Positions 45,348 to 53,831 are shown, counted from the first letter of the stretch. The stretch is 64,000 nt of DNA from Physcocola sp002396385 (GCA_946535435.1 CAMNDM010000006.1:65561-129560); one strand, 5' to 3'. Translations and numbers: made by a program. Notes: generated by a model from the letters alone, not told the origin.

Positions 45348-45962
45348 ATGCCAGGATTATTAGGTAAAAAAATCGGAATGACATCCGTTTTCAGTGCCGA
45401 GGGCAAAAATGTGCCATGCACTGTTGTCGAAGTAGGTCCTTGTGTTGTAACGCAGGTTAGAACCGTTGAAAAAGACGGTTACAAAGCATTCCAACTTGGA
45501 TTTGAGGAAAAGAAGGAAAAGAATACTTCTGCCGCTGAGTTGGGACACTTTAAGAAAGCCAATACAACACCAAAGAGACACTTGGCCGAGTTCAAATTTG
45601 ACGAGGATTATAACCTCGGAGACGTAATCACCGTTGACTTATTCGCAGATGCCAAATTTGTTGATGTGTGCGGAACCTCTAAGGGTAAAGGCTTCCAGGG
45701 TGTTGTAAAACGCCATCACTTTGGTGGTGTGCAGCAGTCTACCCACGGTCAGGACGACCGTCAGCGTCACCCAGGTTCAATCGGTGCATGTTCTTACCCT
45801 GCACGTGTGTTCAAGGGTTTGCGCATGGCCGGCCGCATGGGTGGTGACACTGTTACCATCAAGAATCTCGAAGTTTTAAAAGTTATTCCTGAGAACAATG
45901 TGCTCGTTTTGAAGGGTTCGCTTCCAGGAACTAAAGGTTCAATCGTAATCATCAATAAATAA
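45348..45962 (+). CDS. rplC: Ribosomal protein uL3
   Basis: 204 residues. L3 is an early 23S-binding protein that reaches the peptidyl transferase centre. GLLGKKIGMTSVF opens the chain, and the central loop THGQDDRQRHPGSIGACSYPARVFKG holds the glutamine that is methylated by PrmB in some bacteria. Its stop overlaps the rplD start by one base. Confidence 0.99.
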   Translation: MPGLLGKKIGMTSVFSAEGKNVPCTVVEVGPCVVTQVRTVEKDGYKAFQLGFEEKKEKNTSAAELGHFKKANTTPKRHLAEFKFDEDYNLGDVITVDLFADAKFVDVCGTSKGKGFQGVVKRHHFGGVQQSTHGQDDRQRHPGSIGACSYPARVFKGLRMAGRMGGDTVTIKNLEVLKVIPENNVLVLKGSLPGTKGSIVIINK

Positions 45963-46591
45963 TGGAACTGAGCGTATTAAACATAAAAGGTGAAGATACC
46001 GGTAAGAAGATTACTCTAAACGATGACATCTTTGGTATTGAACCTAACGACCATGTGATTTATTTGGGCGTTAAACAGTACATGGCTAACAAGCGCCAAG
46101 GTACTCATAAGGCAAAAGAGAGAAGCGAAAACGCAGGTTCTACCCGCAAGCTCGGTAAGCAGAAGGGTGGAGGCGGTGCTCGCCGTGGTGATATCAAATC
46201 TCCTGTCTTGGTTGGTGGTGGACGTATTTTCGGCCCACAGCCACGCGACTACTCTTTCAAGCTTAACAAGAAAACCAAGCAGTTGGCTCGTAAGGGTGCT
46301 CTTACTTACAAGGCAAAGGAAAATAACATTATCGTAGTTGAAGACTTCTCATTCGAGGCTCCTAAGACTAAGGAATATGTTAATTTCTTAAATAATTTGA
46401 AAATTTCTGATAAGAAATCCGTTTTGGCTTTGTCAGAAGCAAATAAAAACGTATATTTGTCAGCCCGAAATTTGTCTAAGGCAGAGGTTGTAAATGTCTC
46501 TGAATTAAACACTTATAAAATTATGGACGCGAAGACTGTAATTTTCACTGTTAGTGCATTGACAAATATTGAACAAACTTTAAATGCATAA
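45962..46591 (+). CDS. rplD: Ribosomal protein uL4
   Basis: 209 residues. L4 lines the peptide exit tunnel with its long loop (KQGTHKAKERSENAGSTRK through GGGARRGD). In E. coli it represses the S10 operon through the rpsJ leader. Here only 41 bases precede rpsJ, too little for that leader, so such control is not evident. The start overlaps the rplC stop (TAATG). Confidence 0.98.
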   Translation: MELSVLNIKGEDTGKKITLNDDIFGIEPNDHVIYLGVKQYMANKRQGTHKAKERSENAGSTRKLGKQKGGGGARRGDIKSPVLVGGGRIFGPQPRDYSFKLNKKTKQLARKGALTYKAKENNIIVVEDFSFEAPKTKEYVNFLNNLKISDKKSVLALSEANKNVYLSARNLSKAEVVNVSELNTYKIMDAKTVIFTVSALTNIEQTLNA

Positions 46592-46595
46592 TAAG

Positions 46596-46883
46596 ATGGG
46601 AATCATAGTTAAACCTATTGTAACAGAGAAGGTTACCGCCCTTAATGATAGTTCGGTATATGGCTTCCGTGTGCTGAAGTCAGCTTCAAAGCCAGCAATC
46701 AAGGCTGCTATTGAAGAGATTTATAATGTAAAGGTCCTTGCTGTTAACACTTCAATGTATAACGGCAAGGTTAAAACACGTTCTACTAAACGTGGCCTTA
46801 TCTCAGGTAACACTGGCGTGTATAAGAAAGCGTATGTTACCTTGGAGAAGGGTCAAGTAATAGACTTTTATAGCAATATTTAA
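46596..46883 (+). CDS. rplW: Ribosomal protein uL23
   Basis: 95 residues. L23 is at the tunnel exit and docks trigger factor and SRP. MGIIVKPIVTEKVT is the usual start, so I use the ATG at 46596, 4 bases after rplD. An in-frame ATG at 46584 inside rplD would add four residues (MHNK) and is less likely. The loop YNGKVKTRSTKRG is conserved. Confidence 0.97.
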   Translation: MGIIVKPIVTEKVTALNDSSVYGFRVLKSASKPAIKAAIEEIYNVKVLAVNTSMYNGKVKTRSTKRGLISGNTGVYKKAYVTLEKGQVIDFYSNI

Positions 46884-46888
46884 ATAAA

Positions 46889-47713
46889 ATGGCTGTTCGT
46901 AAATTTTCGCCCTCAACACCGGGGCAAAGACACAAAGTTATTGGCTCGTTTGACACAATTACCACAAACAAGCCAGAGAAATCTCTTGTAAAAGGACTAC
47001 AATCTACTGGTGGCCGTAACAACACTGGTAAGATGACCATGCGTTATATCGGTGGTGGTCACAAGAGAAAATTCAGAGTAATTGATTTCAAGAGAGAAAA
47101 AGATGGTGTGCCAGCCGTTGTAAAGACTATCGAATACGATCCAAACCGTTCGGCTCGTATCGCTCTGCTCTTCTACAAGGATGGTGAAAAGCGCTACATT
47201 CTTGCGCCTAACGGATTGCAGATTGGACAAGAACTGCTATCAGGCGAAAACGTTGCTCCAGAAATCGGTAACGCACTCCCATTGCAGAACATTCCACTTG
47301 GTACGATGATCCACAACATTGAACTTCGTCCTGGTCAGGGTGCTGCTTTGGTCCGCTCAGCAGGTACAGGTGCACAGTTGACTTCGAGAGAAGGCAAGTA
47401 TGCTATCATTAAATTACCTTCAGGTGAAACTCGAATGATTCTTTGTTCATGCAAAGCCACTGTTGGTACAGTCGGCAATGCTGACCACTTCTTGGAAAGC
47501 TCGGGTAAAGCTGGTCGCTCACGTTGGTTGGGCCGTCGTCCTCACAACAGAGGTGTTGTTATGAACCCTGTTGATCACCCAATGGGTGGTGGTGAAGGTC
47601 GTCAGTCTGGTGGTCACCCTAGATCTCGTAAGGGTCTCTTGGCTAAGGGCTATAAGACTCGTACTCCTAAGAAGGCTAGCAATAAGTTCATTATTGAAAG
47701 AAGAAAGAAGTAA
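46889..47713 (+). CDS. rplB: Ribosomal protein uL2
   Basis: 274 residues. L2 is needed for peptidyl transfer and subunit joining. Conserved parts include STGGRNNTGKMTMRYIGGGHKR and NPVDHPMGGGEGR, whose His is implicated in activity. The spacing of 5 bases from rplW and 22 bases to rpsS keeps it inside the operon. Confidence 0.99.
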   Translation: MAVRKFSPSTPGQRHKVIGSFDTITTNKPEKSLVKGLQSTGGRNNTGKMTMRYIGGGHKRKFRVIDFKREKDGVPAVVKTIEYDPNRSARIALLFYKDGEKRYILAPNGLQIGQELLSGENVAPEIGNALPLQNIPLGTMIHNIELRPGQGAALVRSAGTGAQLTSREGKYAIIKLPSGETRMILCSCKATVGTVGNADHFLESSGKAGRSRWLGRRPHNRGVVMNPVDHPMGGGEGRQSGGHPRSRKGLLAKGYKTRTPKKASNKFIIERRKK

Positions 47714-47735
47714 TCATTTAAACTAAGGTATTTTT

Positions 47736-48002
47736 ATGAGTCGCTCATTAAAAAAAGGTCCATATATCGATGTCAAACTCGAGAAGAAGGTGCTTGCTAT
47801 GAACGAAAGCGGAAAGAAGTCCGTTATCAAGACTTGGTCTCGCGCTTCTATGATCTCGCCTGACTTCGTAGGGCATACTATCGCAGTTCACAACGGAAAT
47901 AAGTTTATTCCCGTTTTTGTTACCGAAAACATGGTTGGTCACAAACTTGGCGAGTTCTCTATGACTCGTAACTTCAGAGGACACGGTAACAACAGAAAGT
48001 AA
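47736..48002 (+). CDS. rpsS: Ribosomal protein uS19
   Basis: 88 residues. S19 forms a head complex with S13 near the A site. MSRSLKKGPYIDVKLEKK, KTWSRASMISPDFVGHTIAVHNG and the C-terminal KLGEFSMTRNFRGHG are family hallmarks. Confidence 0.99.
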   Translation: MSRSLKKGPYIDVKLEKKVLAMNESGKKSVIKTWSRASMISPDFVGHTIAVHNGNKFIPVFVTENMVGHKLGEFSMTRNFRGHGNNRK

Positions 48003-48034
48003 TCCGTTAACAAAAGAAAAAAGAACATTTAAAT

Positions 48035-48475
48035 ATGGCTCAAAGAAAAAAACTGGCTGCTGATGCAAGAAAAGAGGCTAAGAAGAGCTTGTACTTCGCT
48101 AAACTGAACGATGTACCTACTTCTCCTCGAAAGATGCGTTTGGTTGCCGATATGATTCGCGGCATGGAAGTCTACAGAGCGCTTGGTACGCTCCACTTCT
48201 CTCCAAAAGAGGCTTCTAACCGCTTAGAGAAACTTTTACGCTCTGCTATCGCTAACTGGGAGCAGAAGACTGATTCGAAGGCTGAACAGGGTGTCCTCTA
48301 CGTTTCTAATATCAGCGTAGACGGTGCCGGCATGTTGAAGCGCCTCCGTACCGCTCCCCAGGGACGTGGATACAGAATCCGCAAACGCTCTAACCACGTT
48401 ACTATTTTCGTGGATACTATCAAGAAAGACGATTCTAACGATTTAAAGACTGTAGAAGATGGGACAAAAGATTAA
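48035..48475 (+). CDS. rplV: Ribosomal protein uL22
   Basis: 146 residues, longer than the about 110 of E. coli, through an N-terminal extension and a charged C-terminal tail. The tunnel loop and LKRLRTAPQGRGYRIRKRSNHVTIFV are conserved. Its last 17 bases overlap rpsC. Confidence 0.98.
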   Translation: MAQRKKLAADARKEAKKSLYFAKLNDVPTSPRKMRLVADMIRGMEVYRALGTLHFSPKEASNRLEKLLRSAIANWEQKTDSKAEQGVLYVSNISVDGAGMLKRLRTAPQGRGYRIRKRSNHVTIFVDTIKKDDSNDLKTVEDGTKD

Positions 48476-49199
48476 TCCAATAGCTAACCGTTTAGGTATT
48501 ATTAAAGGCTGGGATTCTAACTGGTTCGGTGGTAAGAATTACGGTGATACTATTCTGGAGGATTCTAAAATTAGAAAGTATCTGAATGCCCGTCTTGCTA
48601 AGGCTAGCGTTTCTAAAATTGTTATTGAACGCTCTCTCAACCTTGTTACTATCACTATCTGCACTGCCCGTCCGGGTATCATCATCGGTAAGGGTGGACA
48701 GGAAGTCGACAAGTTGAAGGCTGAGATGAAGAAGATTACCGATAAGGATGTTCAAATTAACATCTTTGAGGTGAAGAAGCCTGAAATCGATGCAGTTATC
48801 GTTGGTAACAACATTGCTCGTCAAATCGAAGGTAAAATCGCTTACAAGCGTGCTGCCCGTTTGGCTATCTCTTCTGCTATGCGCATGGGCGCTGAAGGTA
48901 TCAAGGTGCAGGTTTCTGGCCGTTTGAATGGCGCTGAAATCGCACGTAGCGAAATGTTTAAAGAGGGTAGGACTCCGCTCCACACTCTTCGCGCTGATAT
49001 CGACTATTGTTCAACTTCTGCCTTGACCAAGGTCGGATTGATTGGTATCAAGGTTTGGATTTGCCGTGGTGAGGTTTATGGTAAGAAAGACCTCGCTCCT
49101 AACTTTACCGCTGTTAAAGATAATGGCCGTTCTTATGGTAACGACCGTGGTGGTAAGGGCTTCGGCAAGAAAAAGAATGGTAAAAAACAATCCGTTTAA
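48459..49199 (+). CDS. rpsC: Ribosomal protein uS3
   Basis: 246 residues. S3 is at the mRNA entry channel. MGQKINPIANRLGI opens the chain, the KH motif is RPGIIIGKGGQEVDKL, and the C-terminal domain contains TLRADIDYCSTSALT and GVKVWICRGEVYGKKD-like sequence. A Lys/Gly-rich tail follows. The start lies inside rplV, which implies coupled translation. Confidence 0.99.
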   Translation: MGQKINPIANRLGIIKGWDSNWFGGKNYGDTILEDSKIRKYLNARLAKASVSKIVIERSLNLVTITICTARPGIIIGKGGQEVDKLKAEMKKITDKDVQINIFEVKKPEIDAVIVGNNIARQIEGKIAYKRAARLAISSAMRMGAEGIKVQVSGRLNGAEIARSEMFKEGRTPLHTLRADIDYCSTSALTKVGLIGIKVWICRGEVYGKKDLAPNFTAVKDNGRSYGNDRGGKGFGKKKNGKKQSV

Positions 49200-49217
49200 C
49201 TTTTCATTTGAATTACA

Positions 49218-49652
49218 ATGTTACAACCAAAAAGAACCAAGTTCAGAAGATGGCAGAAGGGTAGGTTGAAAGGCAACGCTCAGCGTGGTAACCAGCTTGC
49301 TTTCGGTTCATTCGGCATTAAGGTCTTGGAAGATAGAAAATGGATTACTGGCCGCCAGCTTGAGGCTGCTCGTGTGGCTGTTACTCGTTACATGAACCGT
49401 GAGGGTCAGATCTGGTTGAGAATCTTCCCTGACAAACCAATCACTAAGAAACCTTTGGATGTACGTATGGGTAAAGGTAAAGGTAACCCTGAGGGTTTCG
49501 TTGCTACCGTTACTCCTGGCCGTATCATTATCGAGGTTGACGGCGTGCCTTACGCTGTGGCTAAGGAAGCTCTCCGCCTTGCAGCTCAGAAGCTCCCTGT
49601 AGCAACAAAGTTCATCGTTCGTCGTGATTACGATTTATCTCAAAATGCCTAA
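49218..49652 (+). CDS. rplP: Ribosomal protein uL16
   Basis: 144 residues. L16 helps position A-site tRNA. MLQPKRTKFRRWQKGRLKGNAQRGNQ opens the chain, and RIFPDKPITKKPLDVRMGKGKG holds the conserved loop whose Arg is hydroxylated in some bacteria. It is 3 bases from rpmC. Confidence 0.99.
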   Translation: MLQPKRTKFRRWQKGRLKGNAQRGNQLAFGSFGIKVLEDRKWITGRQLEAARVAVTRYMNREGQIWLRIFPDKPITKKPLDVRMGKGKGNPEGFVATVTPGRIIIEVDGVPYAVAKEALRLAAQKLPVATKFIVRRDYDLSQNA

Positions 49653-49655
49653 TTT

Positions 49656-49859
49656 ATGAAAGCAGCAGAATTAAAAGAATTGTCAGATAAGGATCTTCAG
49701 GCTAAGCTTGAGGCCGCAGTCAAGGATCTCAATACTAAGAAACTGCAACATGCTGTCTCTCCTCTCGAGAACCCTGCAATCTTGAAAGCTTCTCGTAAGG
49801 ATATCGCTCGTATGCTTACCGAGTTGCGTGCAAGAGAATTGAATAATACTAAAAAATGA
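49656..49859 (+). CDS. rpmC: Ribosomal protein uL29
   Basis: 67 residues, a two-helix protein near the tunnel exit. KAAELKELSDKDLQAKLEAA and NPAILKASRKDIARMLTELRARE fit L29. It lies between rplP and rpsQ with gaps of 3 and 9 bases. Confidence 0.98.
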   Translation: MKAAELKELSDKDLQAKLEAAVKDLNTKKLQHAVSPLENPAILKASRKDIARMLTELRARELNNTKK

Positions 49860-49868
49860 GCTTGTTAA

Positions 49869-50120
49869 ATGAGAAACTTAAGAAAAGTACGTCAGGGTGT
49901 TGTGTCAAGCAACAAGATGGACAAGACCATTACAGTTTCTATCCAGTATAAGGAGAAGCACCCTATTTATAAAAAGTTCGTCAGCAAGACGAAGAAATAC
50001 CACGCTCACGACGAGAAGAACGAATGCCAGATTGGCGACGTTGTTCGTATTATGGAGACTCGTCCTCTGAGTAAGTCTAAAAGATGGAGACTCATCGAAA
50101 TCGTTGAAAAAGCTAAGTAA
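49869..50120 (+). CDS. rpsQ: Ribosomal protein uS17
   Basis: 83 residues with the S17 OB-fold motifs GVVSSNKMDKTITVSI, HPIYKKFVSKTKKYHAHDE and the terminal ETRPLSKSKRWRLIEIV. It ends the S10 gene order, 2 bases before rplN. Confidence 0.99.
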   Translation: MRNLRKVRQGVVSSNKMDKTITVSIQYKEKHPIYKKFVSKTKKYHAHDEKNECQIGDVVRIMETRPLSKSKRWRLIEIVEKAK

Positions 50121-50122
50121 TT

Positions 50123-50488
50123 ATGATACAGCAAGAATCAAGATTGAATATAGCTGACAATAGCGGAGGTAAATCTGCATTGTGTATCCGTGTCCTTGGT
50201 GGTACCGGCAAGCGCTACGCTTCTGTAGGTGACATCATTGTTGTTACAGTTAAAGACGTGTTGTCTTCTAGCGATATGAAGAAGGGTACTGTCTCTAAAG
50301 CTGTTGTTGTTCGAACCAAAAAGGAAATCCGTCGTCCTGATGGTTCTTACATCCGTTTCGATGACAATGCCTGCGTTTTGTTAAATGGCGCCGGCGAAAT
50401 GAGAGCAAGCCGTATCTTCGGTCCTGTTGCGCGTGAACTTCGTGCCACTAACATGAAGATTATTTCTCTTGCTCCTGAAGTTCTTTAA
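50123..50488 (+). CDS. rplN: Ribosomal protein uL14
   Basis: 121 residues. MIQQESRLNIADNSGGKSALCIRVLGG and the terminal FGPVARELRATNMKIISLAPEVL are diagnostic. L14 lies at the subunit interface and receives the silencing factor RsfS. It opens the spc gene order. Only 2 bases separate it from rpsQ, so S10 and spc form one run here. Confidence 0.99.
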   Translation: MIQQESRLNIADNSGGKSALCIRVLGGTGKRYASVGDIIVVTVKDVLSSSDMKKGTVSKAVVVRTKKEIRRPDGSYIRFDDNACVLLNGAGEMRASRIFGPVARELRATNMKIISLAPEVL

Positions 50489-50506
50489 TTTTCAATTTTT
50501 TAGGTA

Positions 50507-50845
50507 ATGACTAAGTTACATATCAAAAAAGGCGATATCGTTTACGTCAACACAGGCAAAGACAAAGGCACTAAGGCCGAAGTCCTCAAAGTCCTTGTTA
50601 AGGAACAACGCGCTATCGTTAAGGGCGTAAATATGGTGAAAAAGAACACCAAGCCTAGCGCCAAGAATCCTCAGGGTGGTATCGTTACCATGGAGGCTCC
50701 TGTCCATATCTCTAACTTGAACCCGGTTGACCCTAAGACTGGTAAGGCTACTCGCGTTGGCCGCCGTCTTAACGAGGCTGGTAAGTTGGTTCGATATGCT
50801 AAGAAATCTGGTGAAGAAATTAAAGATGCGGAGGTTAAGAAATGA
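50507..50845 (+). CDS. rplX: Ribosomal protein uL24
   Basis: 112 residues with a KOW domain (HIKKGDIVYVNTGKDKGTKAEVLKV) and the VNMVKKNTKPSAKNPQGGIVTMEAPVHISNL block. L24 starts 50S assembly. Its TGA overlaps the rplE ATG (ATGA). Confidence 0.99.
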   Translation: MTKLHIKKGDIVYVNTGKDKGTKAEVLKVLVKEQRAIVKGVNMVKKNTKPSAKNPQGGIVTMEAPVHISNLNPVDPKTGKATRVGRRLNEAGKLVRYAKKSGEEIKDAEVKK

Positions 50846-51384
50846 ATACTGCAAGTTTGAAAAAAGAATACGCTGAGCGTATCGTTCCTGCTTTAACCAA
50901 GCAATTTGGTTATTCTACAGTGATGCAGGTTCCTGTTCTTGAGAAGATCGTAATCAACGAAGGTCTGGGTAAGGCTGTTGACGATAAGAAGATTATTGAG
51001 ACCGCTATTAACGAGTTGACTGCTATCTCTGGTCAGAAGGCTGTTGCCACTATCTCTAAGAAGGATATCTCTAACTTCAAACTCCGTAAGAAACTTCCAA
51101 TCGGTGCTCGTGTTACTCTCCGTCGCGAGAAAATGTACGAGTTCTTGGAACGTTTGGTTCGTGTTGCTTTACCTCGTATCCGCGACTTCAAGGGTATTGA
51201 GTCTAAATTCGATGGTATGGGTAATTACACGCTCGGTATTCAGGAACAAATCATTTTTCCTGAAATAAATATCGACTCTATTACCAATATTATGGGAATG
51301 AATATTACCTTTGTAACCTCGGCGAAAACCGATGAGGAAGGTTACGCTTTGTTGAAAGAATTCGGTTTACCTTTTAAAAAGTAA
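50842..51384 (+). CDS. rplE: Ribosomal protein uL5
   Basis: 180 residues. L5 binds 5S rRNA and touches the 30S head. VPVLEKIVINEGLGKAV, GQKAVATISKKDISNFKLR and FPEINIDSITNIMGMNITFVTSAKTDEE identify it. It overlaps rplX by 4 bases. Confidence 0.99.
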   Translation: MNTASLKKEYAERIVPALTKQFGYSTVMQVPVLEKIVINEGLGKAVDDKKIIETAINELTAISGQKAVATISKKDISNFKLRKKLPIGARVTLRREKMYEFLERLVRVALPRIRDFKGIESKFDGMGNYTLGIQEQIIFPEINIDSITNIMGMNITFVTSAKTDEEGYALLKEFGLPFKK

Positions 51385-51389
51385 AATAG

Positions 51390-51659
51390 ATGGCAAAAGA
51401 ATCAATGATCGCACGTGAAGTTAAGCGTGCAAAACTTTGCGCCAAATATGCAGAAAAGAGAAAAGCACTGAAGGAAGCTGGTGATTACCAGGGCCTTCAG
51501 GCTCTTCCTAAAAACGCTTCTCCTGTTCGTGCACACAACCGTTGCAAGTTGACTGGCCGTCCAAGAGGTTATATGCGCGTTTTCGGCCTCTCACGTATTC
51601 AGTTCCGTGAAATGGCCTCTGCTGGTCTTATCCCAGGCGTAAAGAAAGCAAGCTGGTAA
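51390..51659 (+). CDS. rpsN: Ribosomal protein uS14 (zinc-independent form)
   Basis: 89 residues, the long form of S14 without CXXC pairs: only single Cys residues at about 17 and 52 remain. The C-terminal NRCKLTGRPRGYMRVFGLSRIQFREMASAGLIPGVKKASW is the family hallmark. A 57-base gap with a hairpin follows. Confidence 0.98.
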   Translation: MAKESMIAREVKRAKLCAKYAEKRKALKEAGDYQGLQALPKNASPVRAHNRCKLTGRPRGYMRVFGLSRIQFREMASAGLIPGVKKASW

Positions 51660-51678
51660 GAAGCGCTTATTTTAAATA

Positions 51679-51700
51679 TTGTCAGGGCTCTCCTGATCAA
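51679..51700 (+). promoter_or_regulatory. Hairpin directly before rpsH
   Basis: TCAGG/CCTGA (51682-51686 with 51692-51696) is extended by TTG/CAA across one bulged T, with a 5-base loop. It lies 16 bases before the S8 start codon, and no T run follows, so it is not a terminator. S8 is a known translational repressor in E. coli. Confidence 0.4.
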
Positions 51701-51716
51701 TTTAAATTATATTTTT

Positions 51717-52112
51717 ATGACAGATCCAATAGCTGATTATCTAACAAGATTGCGGAATGCTATCCGCGCTAATCACAGGGTTCTTGAAGTTCCTGCTTCA
51801 AACCTTAAAAAAGAAATCACAAAGATATTGCTCGACAAGGGCTATATCTTGAACTACAAGTTCATTGAGGATGGTCCTCAAGGTACTATCAAAATAGCTT
51901 TGAAGTACGATACTGCTCACAAGGTGAATGCTATCAAAAACCTTCAGCGTGTGTCTACTCCAGGTTTACGTAAGTACACTGGCTACAAGGAAATGCCTCG
52001 TGTCCTCAATGGCCTCGGCATTGCCATCGTTTCTACCTCTAAGGGCGTTATCACCGACAAAGAAGCTCGCGAGCTTAAGGTTGGTGGTGAAGTATTGTGT
52101 TATGTTTATTAA
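51717..52112 (+). CDS. rpsH: Ribosomal protein uS8
   Basis: 131 residues. S8 binds the 16S central domain early and in E. coli represses the spc operon. TDPIADYLTRLRNAIRANHRVLEVPAS opens the chain, and STSKGVITDKEARELKVGGEVLCYVY closes it. The hairpin in front of it is a possible site of self-control. Confidence 0.99.
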   Translation: MTDPIADYLTRLRNAIRANHRVLEVPASNLKKEITKILLDKGYILNYKFIEDGPQGTIKIALKYDTAHKVNAIKNLQRVSTPGLRKYTGYKEMPRVLNGLGIAIVSTSKGVITDKEARELKVGGEVLCYVY

Positions 52113-52114
52113 TT

Positions 52115-52120
52115 AGGAGG
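52115..52120 (+). promoter_or_regulatory. Shine-Dalgarno sequence of rplF
   Basis: A full AGGAGG lies 8 bases before the rplF ATG. Almost no other gene in this window has one, in line with the rarity of such sites in Bacteroidota. Confidence 0.75.
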
Positions 52121-52128
52121 AATTGTAA

Positions 52129-52683
52129 ATGTCTAGAATAGGTAAATTACCAATCAGTATTCCAAGTGGTGTTACAGTTTCTGTAAAAGATAACACTGTT
52201 ACTGTAAAAGGTCCTAAGGGCGAACTCTCTCAGAGCATTAACCCTCGTATTTCTGTAAAGGTAGAAGACGGCCAGATCGAATTCACCCGCCCTTCTGATG
52301 AAAAGACCGACAAGGCTATGCACGGTCTGTACAGGGCGTTAGTCAACAATATGGTTGTCGGTGTTTCTGAAGGTTATAAGAAAGAAATGGAACTCGTCGG
52401 TGTAGGTTACCGCGTATCAAACAACGGAAACGTTATCGAGTTCTCTCTCGGCTTCTCTCACGCTATCTATTTCCAACTTCCTGCTGAAGTCAAGGTTGAG
52501 ACTAAGAGTGAAAGAAACCAGAATCCGCTTCTTACCCTTGAAAGCTGCGACAAACAGTTGATTGGACAAATTTGTGCTAAGATTCGTTCTTTCCGTATGC
52601 CTGAACCTTATAAGGGTAAGGGTATCAAGTTCATTGGTGAACAGATTCGTAGAAAGGCTGGTAAGTCTGCTGGCGCTAAATAA
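52129..52683 (+). CDS. rplF: Ribosomal protein uL6
   Basis: 184 residues. L6 lies near the factor-binding site. MSRIGKLPISIPSGVTVSV opens the chain, and the PEPYKGKGIKFIGEQIRRKAGKSAGAK tail is diagnostic. It has an unusual strong ribosome binding site, while its neighbours do not. Confidence 0.99.
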   Translation: MSRIGKLPISIPSGVTVSVKDNTVTVKGPKGELSQSINPRISVKVEDGQIEFTRPSDEKTDKAMHGLYRALVNNMVVGVSEGYKKEMELVGVGYRVSNNGNVIEFSLGFSHAIYFQLPAEVKVETKSERNQNPLLTLESCDKQLIGQICAKIRSFRMPEPYKGKGIKFIGEQIRRKAGKSAGAK

Positions 52684-52702
52684 CACGTAAACTTTGGTTA
52701 TT

Positions 52703-53113
52703 ATGACTGACAAAATTCAAAGAAGAAACAAAATAAAGATGAGCATCAGAAAGAAGGTTTCTGGCACTGCTGCCAGACCTCGTCTGACGGTTTTCCGTAG
52801 CAACAAGCAGATTTATGCCCAGATTGTTGACGACACCTATGCTCATAAGTTCGAAGTGAAACACAATGGTGTTTCTGAAGGCGAAATTACTGTATTCAGC
52901 TCTAAGACTCTTTGCTCGGCTTCTTCCCTCTCTCTTGGCGATACTGGCAAGATTACAAAGAAGGAACAGGCTGCTAAAGTTGGTGAACTCATAGCTAAGA
53001 ATGCTGTCGCAGCTGGTATCACAGAGGTTGTATTTGACCGTAATGGTTATTTGTATCACGGAAGAGTTCAGGAGTTGGCTGATGCCGCTCGTAAGGGAGG
53101 TCTTAAATTTTAA
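52703..53113 (+). CDS. rplR: Ribosomal protein uL18
   Basis: 136 residues. L18 joins 5S rRNA to the large subunit. MTDKIQRRNKIKMSIRKKVSGTAARPRLTVFRSNKQIYAQIVDD and the terminal FDRNGYLYHGRVQELADAARKGGLKF fit. I start at the ATG at 52703, since the frame opens three codons earlier at a TTG. It is longer than the about 117 of E. coli through a central insert. Confidence 0.98.
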   Translation: MTDKIQRRNKIKMSIRKKVSGTAARPRLTVFRSNKQIYAQIVDDTYAHKFEVKHNGVSEGEITVFSSKTLCSASSLSLGDTGKITKKEQAAKVGELIAKNAVAAGITEVVFDRNGYLYHGRVQELADAARKGGLKF

Positions 53114-53119
53114 TTGGTT

Positions 53120-53647
53120 ATGGCTGAAAATAAAAATAATACAAAACAAGCAAACACTAGCAGCGAGTCTGAATTGACTGACCACATGGTAGCGCTTAAC
53201 CGTGTTACTAAGGTTACCAAGGGTGGTCGCGCAATTACTTTTGCGGCTATCATGGTCGTTGGTGATGGTAATGGCAAGGTAGGTTATGGCCTTGGTAAGG
53301 CTAACGATGCTACTGCCGCTATCGAAAAAGGCACAGAGGCTGCTAAGAAGGCTATGATTAAGGTGCCTCTTCGTAAGGGTACTATCCCTCACGAACAGTT
53401 TGCAAAGTTCAGCGGTTCTGAAGTTATACTTATCCCTGCTTCTGAAGGTACTGGTTTGAAAGCCGGTGGTGCAATGCGTGCTGTTCTTGAAAGCGCGGGT
53501 GTAAAAGACGTCCTTGCAAAATCGAAGGGCTCTTCTAACCCTCACAACCTTGTAAAGGCAACTATGTTGGCTCTTTCTCAGTTGAGAGACGCTTATACTG
53601 TTGCTCAAAATCGTGGTGTTTCACTTGAAAAAGTTTTTAAAGGTTAA
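53120..53647 (+). CDS. rpsE: Ribosomal protein uS5
   Basis: 175 residues. S5 guards the mRNA channel and accuracy. VALNRVTKVTKGGRAITFAAIMVVGDGNGKVGYGLGKA is the signature, and GGAMRAVLESAGVKDVLAKSKGSSNPHNLVKAT follows. The ATG at 53120 is preferred to the TTG at 53114 that touches the rplR stop. Confidence 0.98.
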   Translation: MAENKNNTKQANTSSESELTDHMVALNRVTKVTKGGRAITFAAIMVVGDGNGKVGYGLGKANDATAAIEKGTEAAKKAMIKVPLRKGTIPHEQFAKFSGSEVILIPASEGTGLKAGGAMRAVLESAGVKDVLAKSKGSSNPHNLVKATMLALSQLRDAYTVAQNRGVSLEKVFKG

Positions 53648-53654
53648 AAAGAGT

Positions 53655-53831
53655 ATGGCTAAGATCAAATTGAAACAAGTACGCTCTGCAATTGATTGCA
53701 CTAAGCGTCAGAAGGCCAACTTGGAAGCACTCGGCTTCAAGAAGAATGGCACAATCATCGAGAAGGAGGATACTCCTTCTGTCCGCGGTATGCTTAAAGT
53801 CGTTGGACATCTGGTTATCGAGGTTAAATAA
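53655..53831 (+). CDS. rpmD: Ribosomal protein uL30
   Basis: 58 residues. MAKIKLKQVRSAIDCTKRQKANLEALGFKK followed by VRGMLKVVGHLVIEV is the L30 fold. The ATG at 53655 follows rpsE by 7 bases. The frame is open further upstream, but that part overlaps rpsE and is not protein. Confidence 0.98.
   Translation: MAKIKLKQVRSAIDCTKRQKANLEALGFKKNGTIIEKEDTPSVRGMLKVVGHLVIEVK

Noticed and set aside
52676..53608. 310-codon antisense frame opposite rplR and rpsE
   Set aside because: Shadow of highly biased ribosomal genes. The same applies to the frames opposite fusA (43879-44598) and secY (54688-55311).
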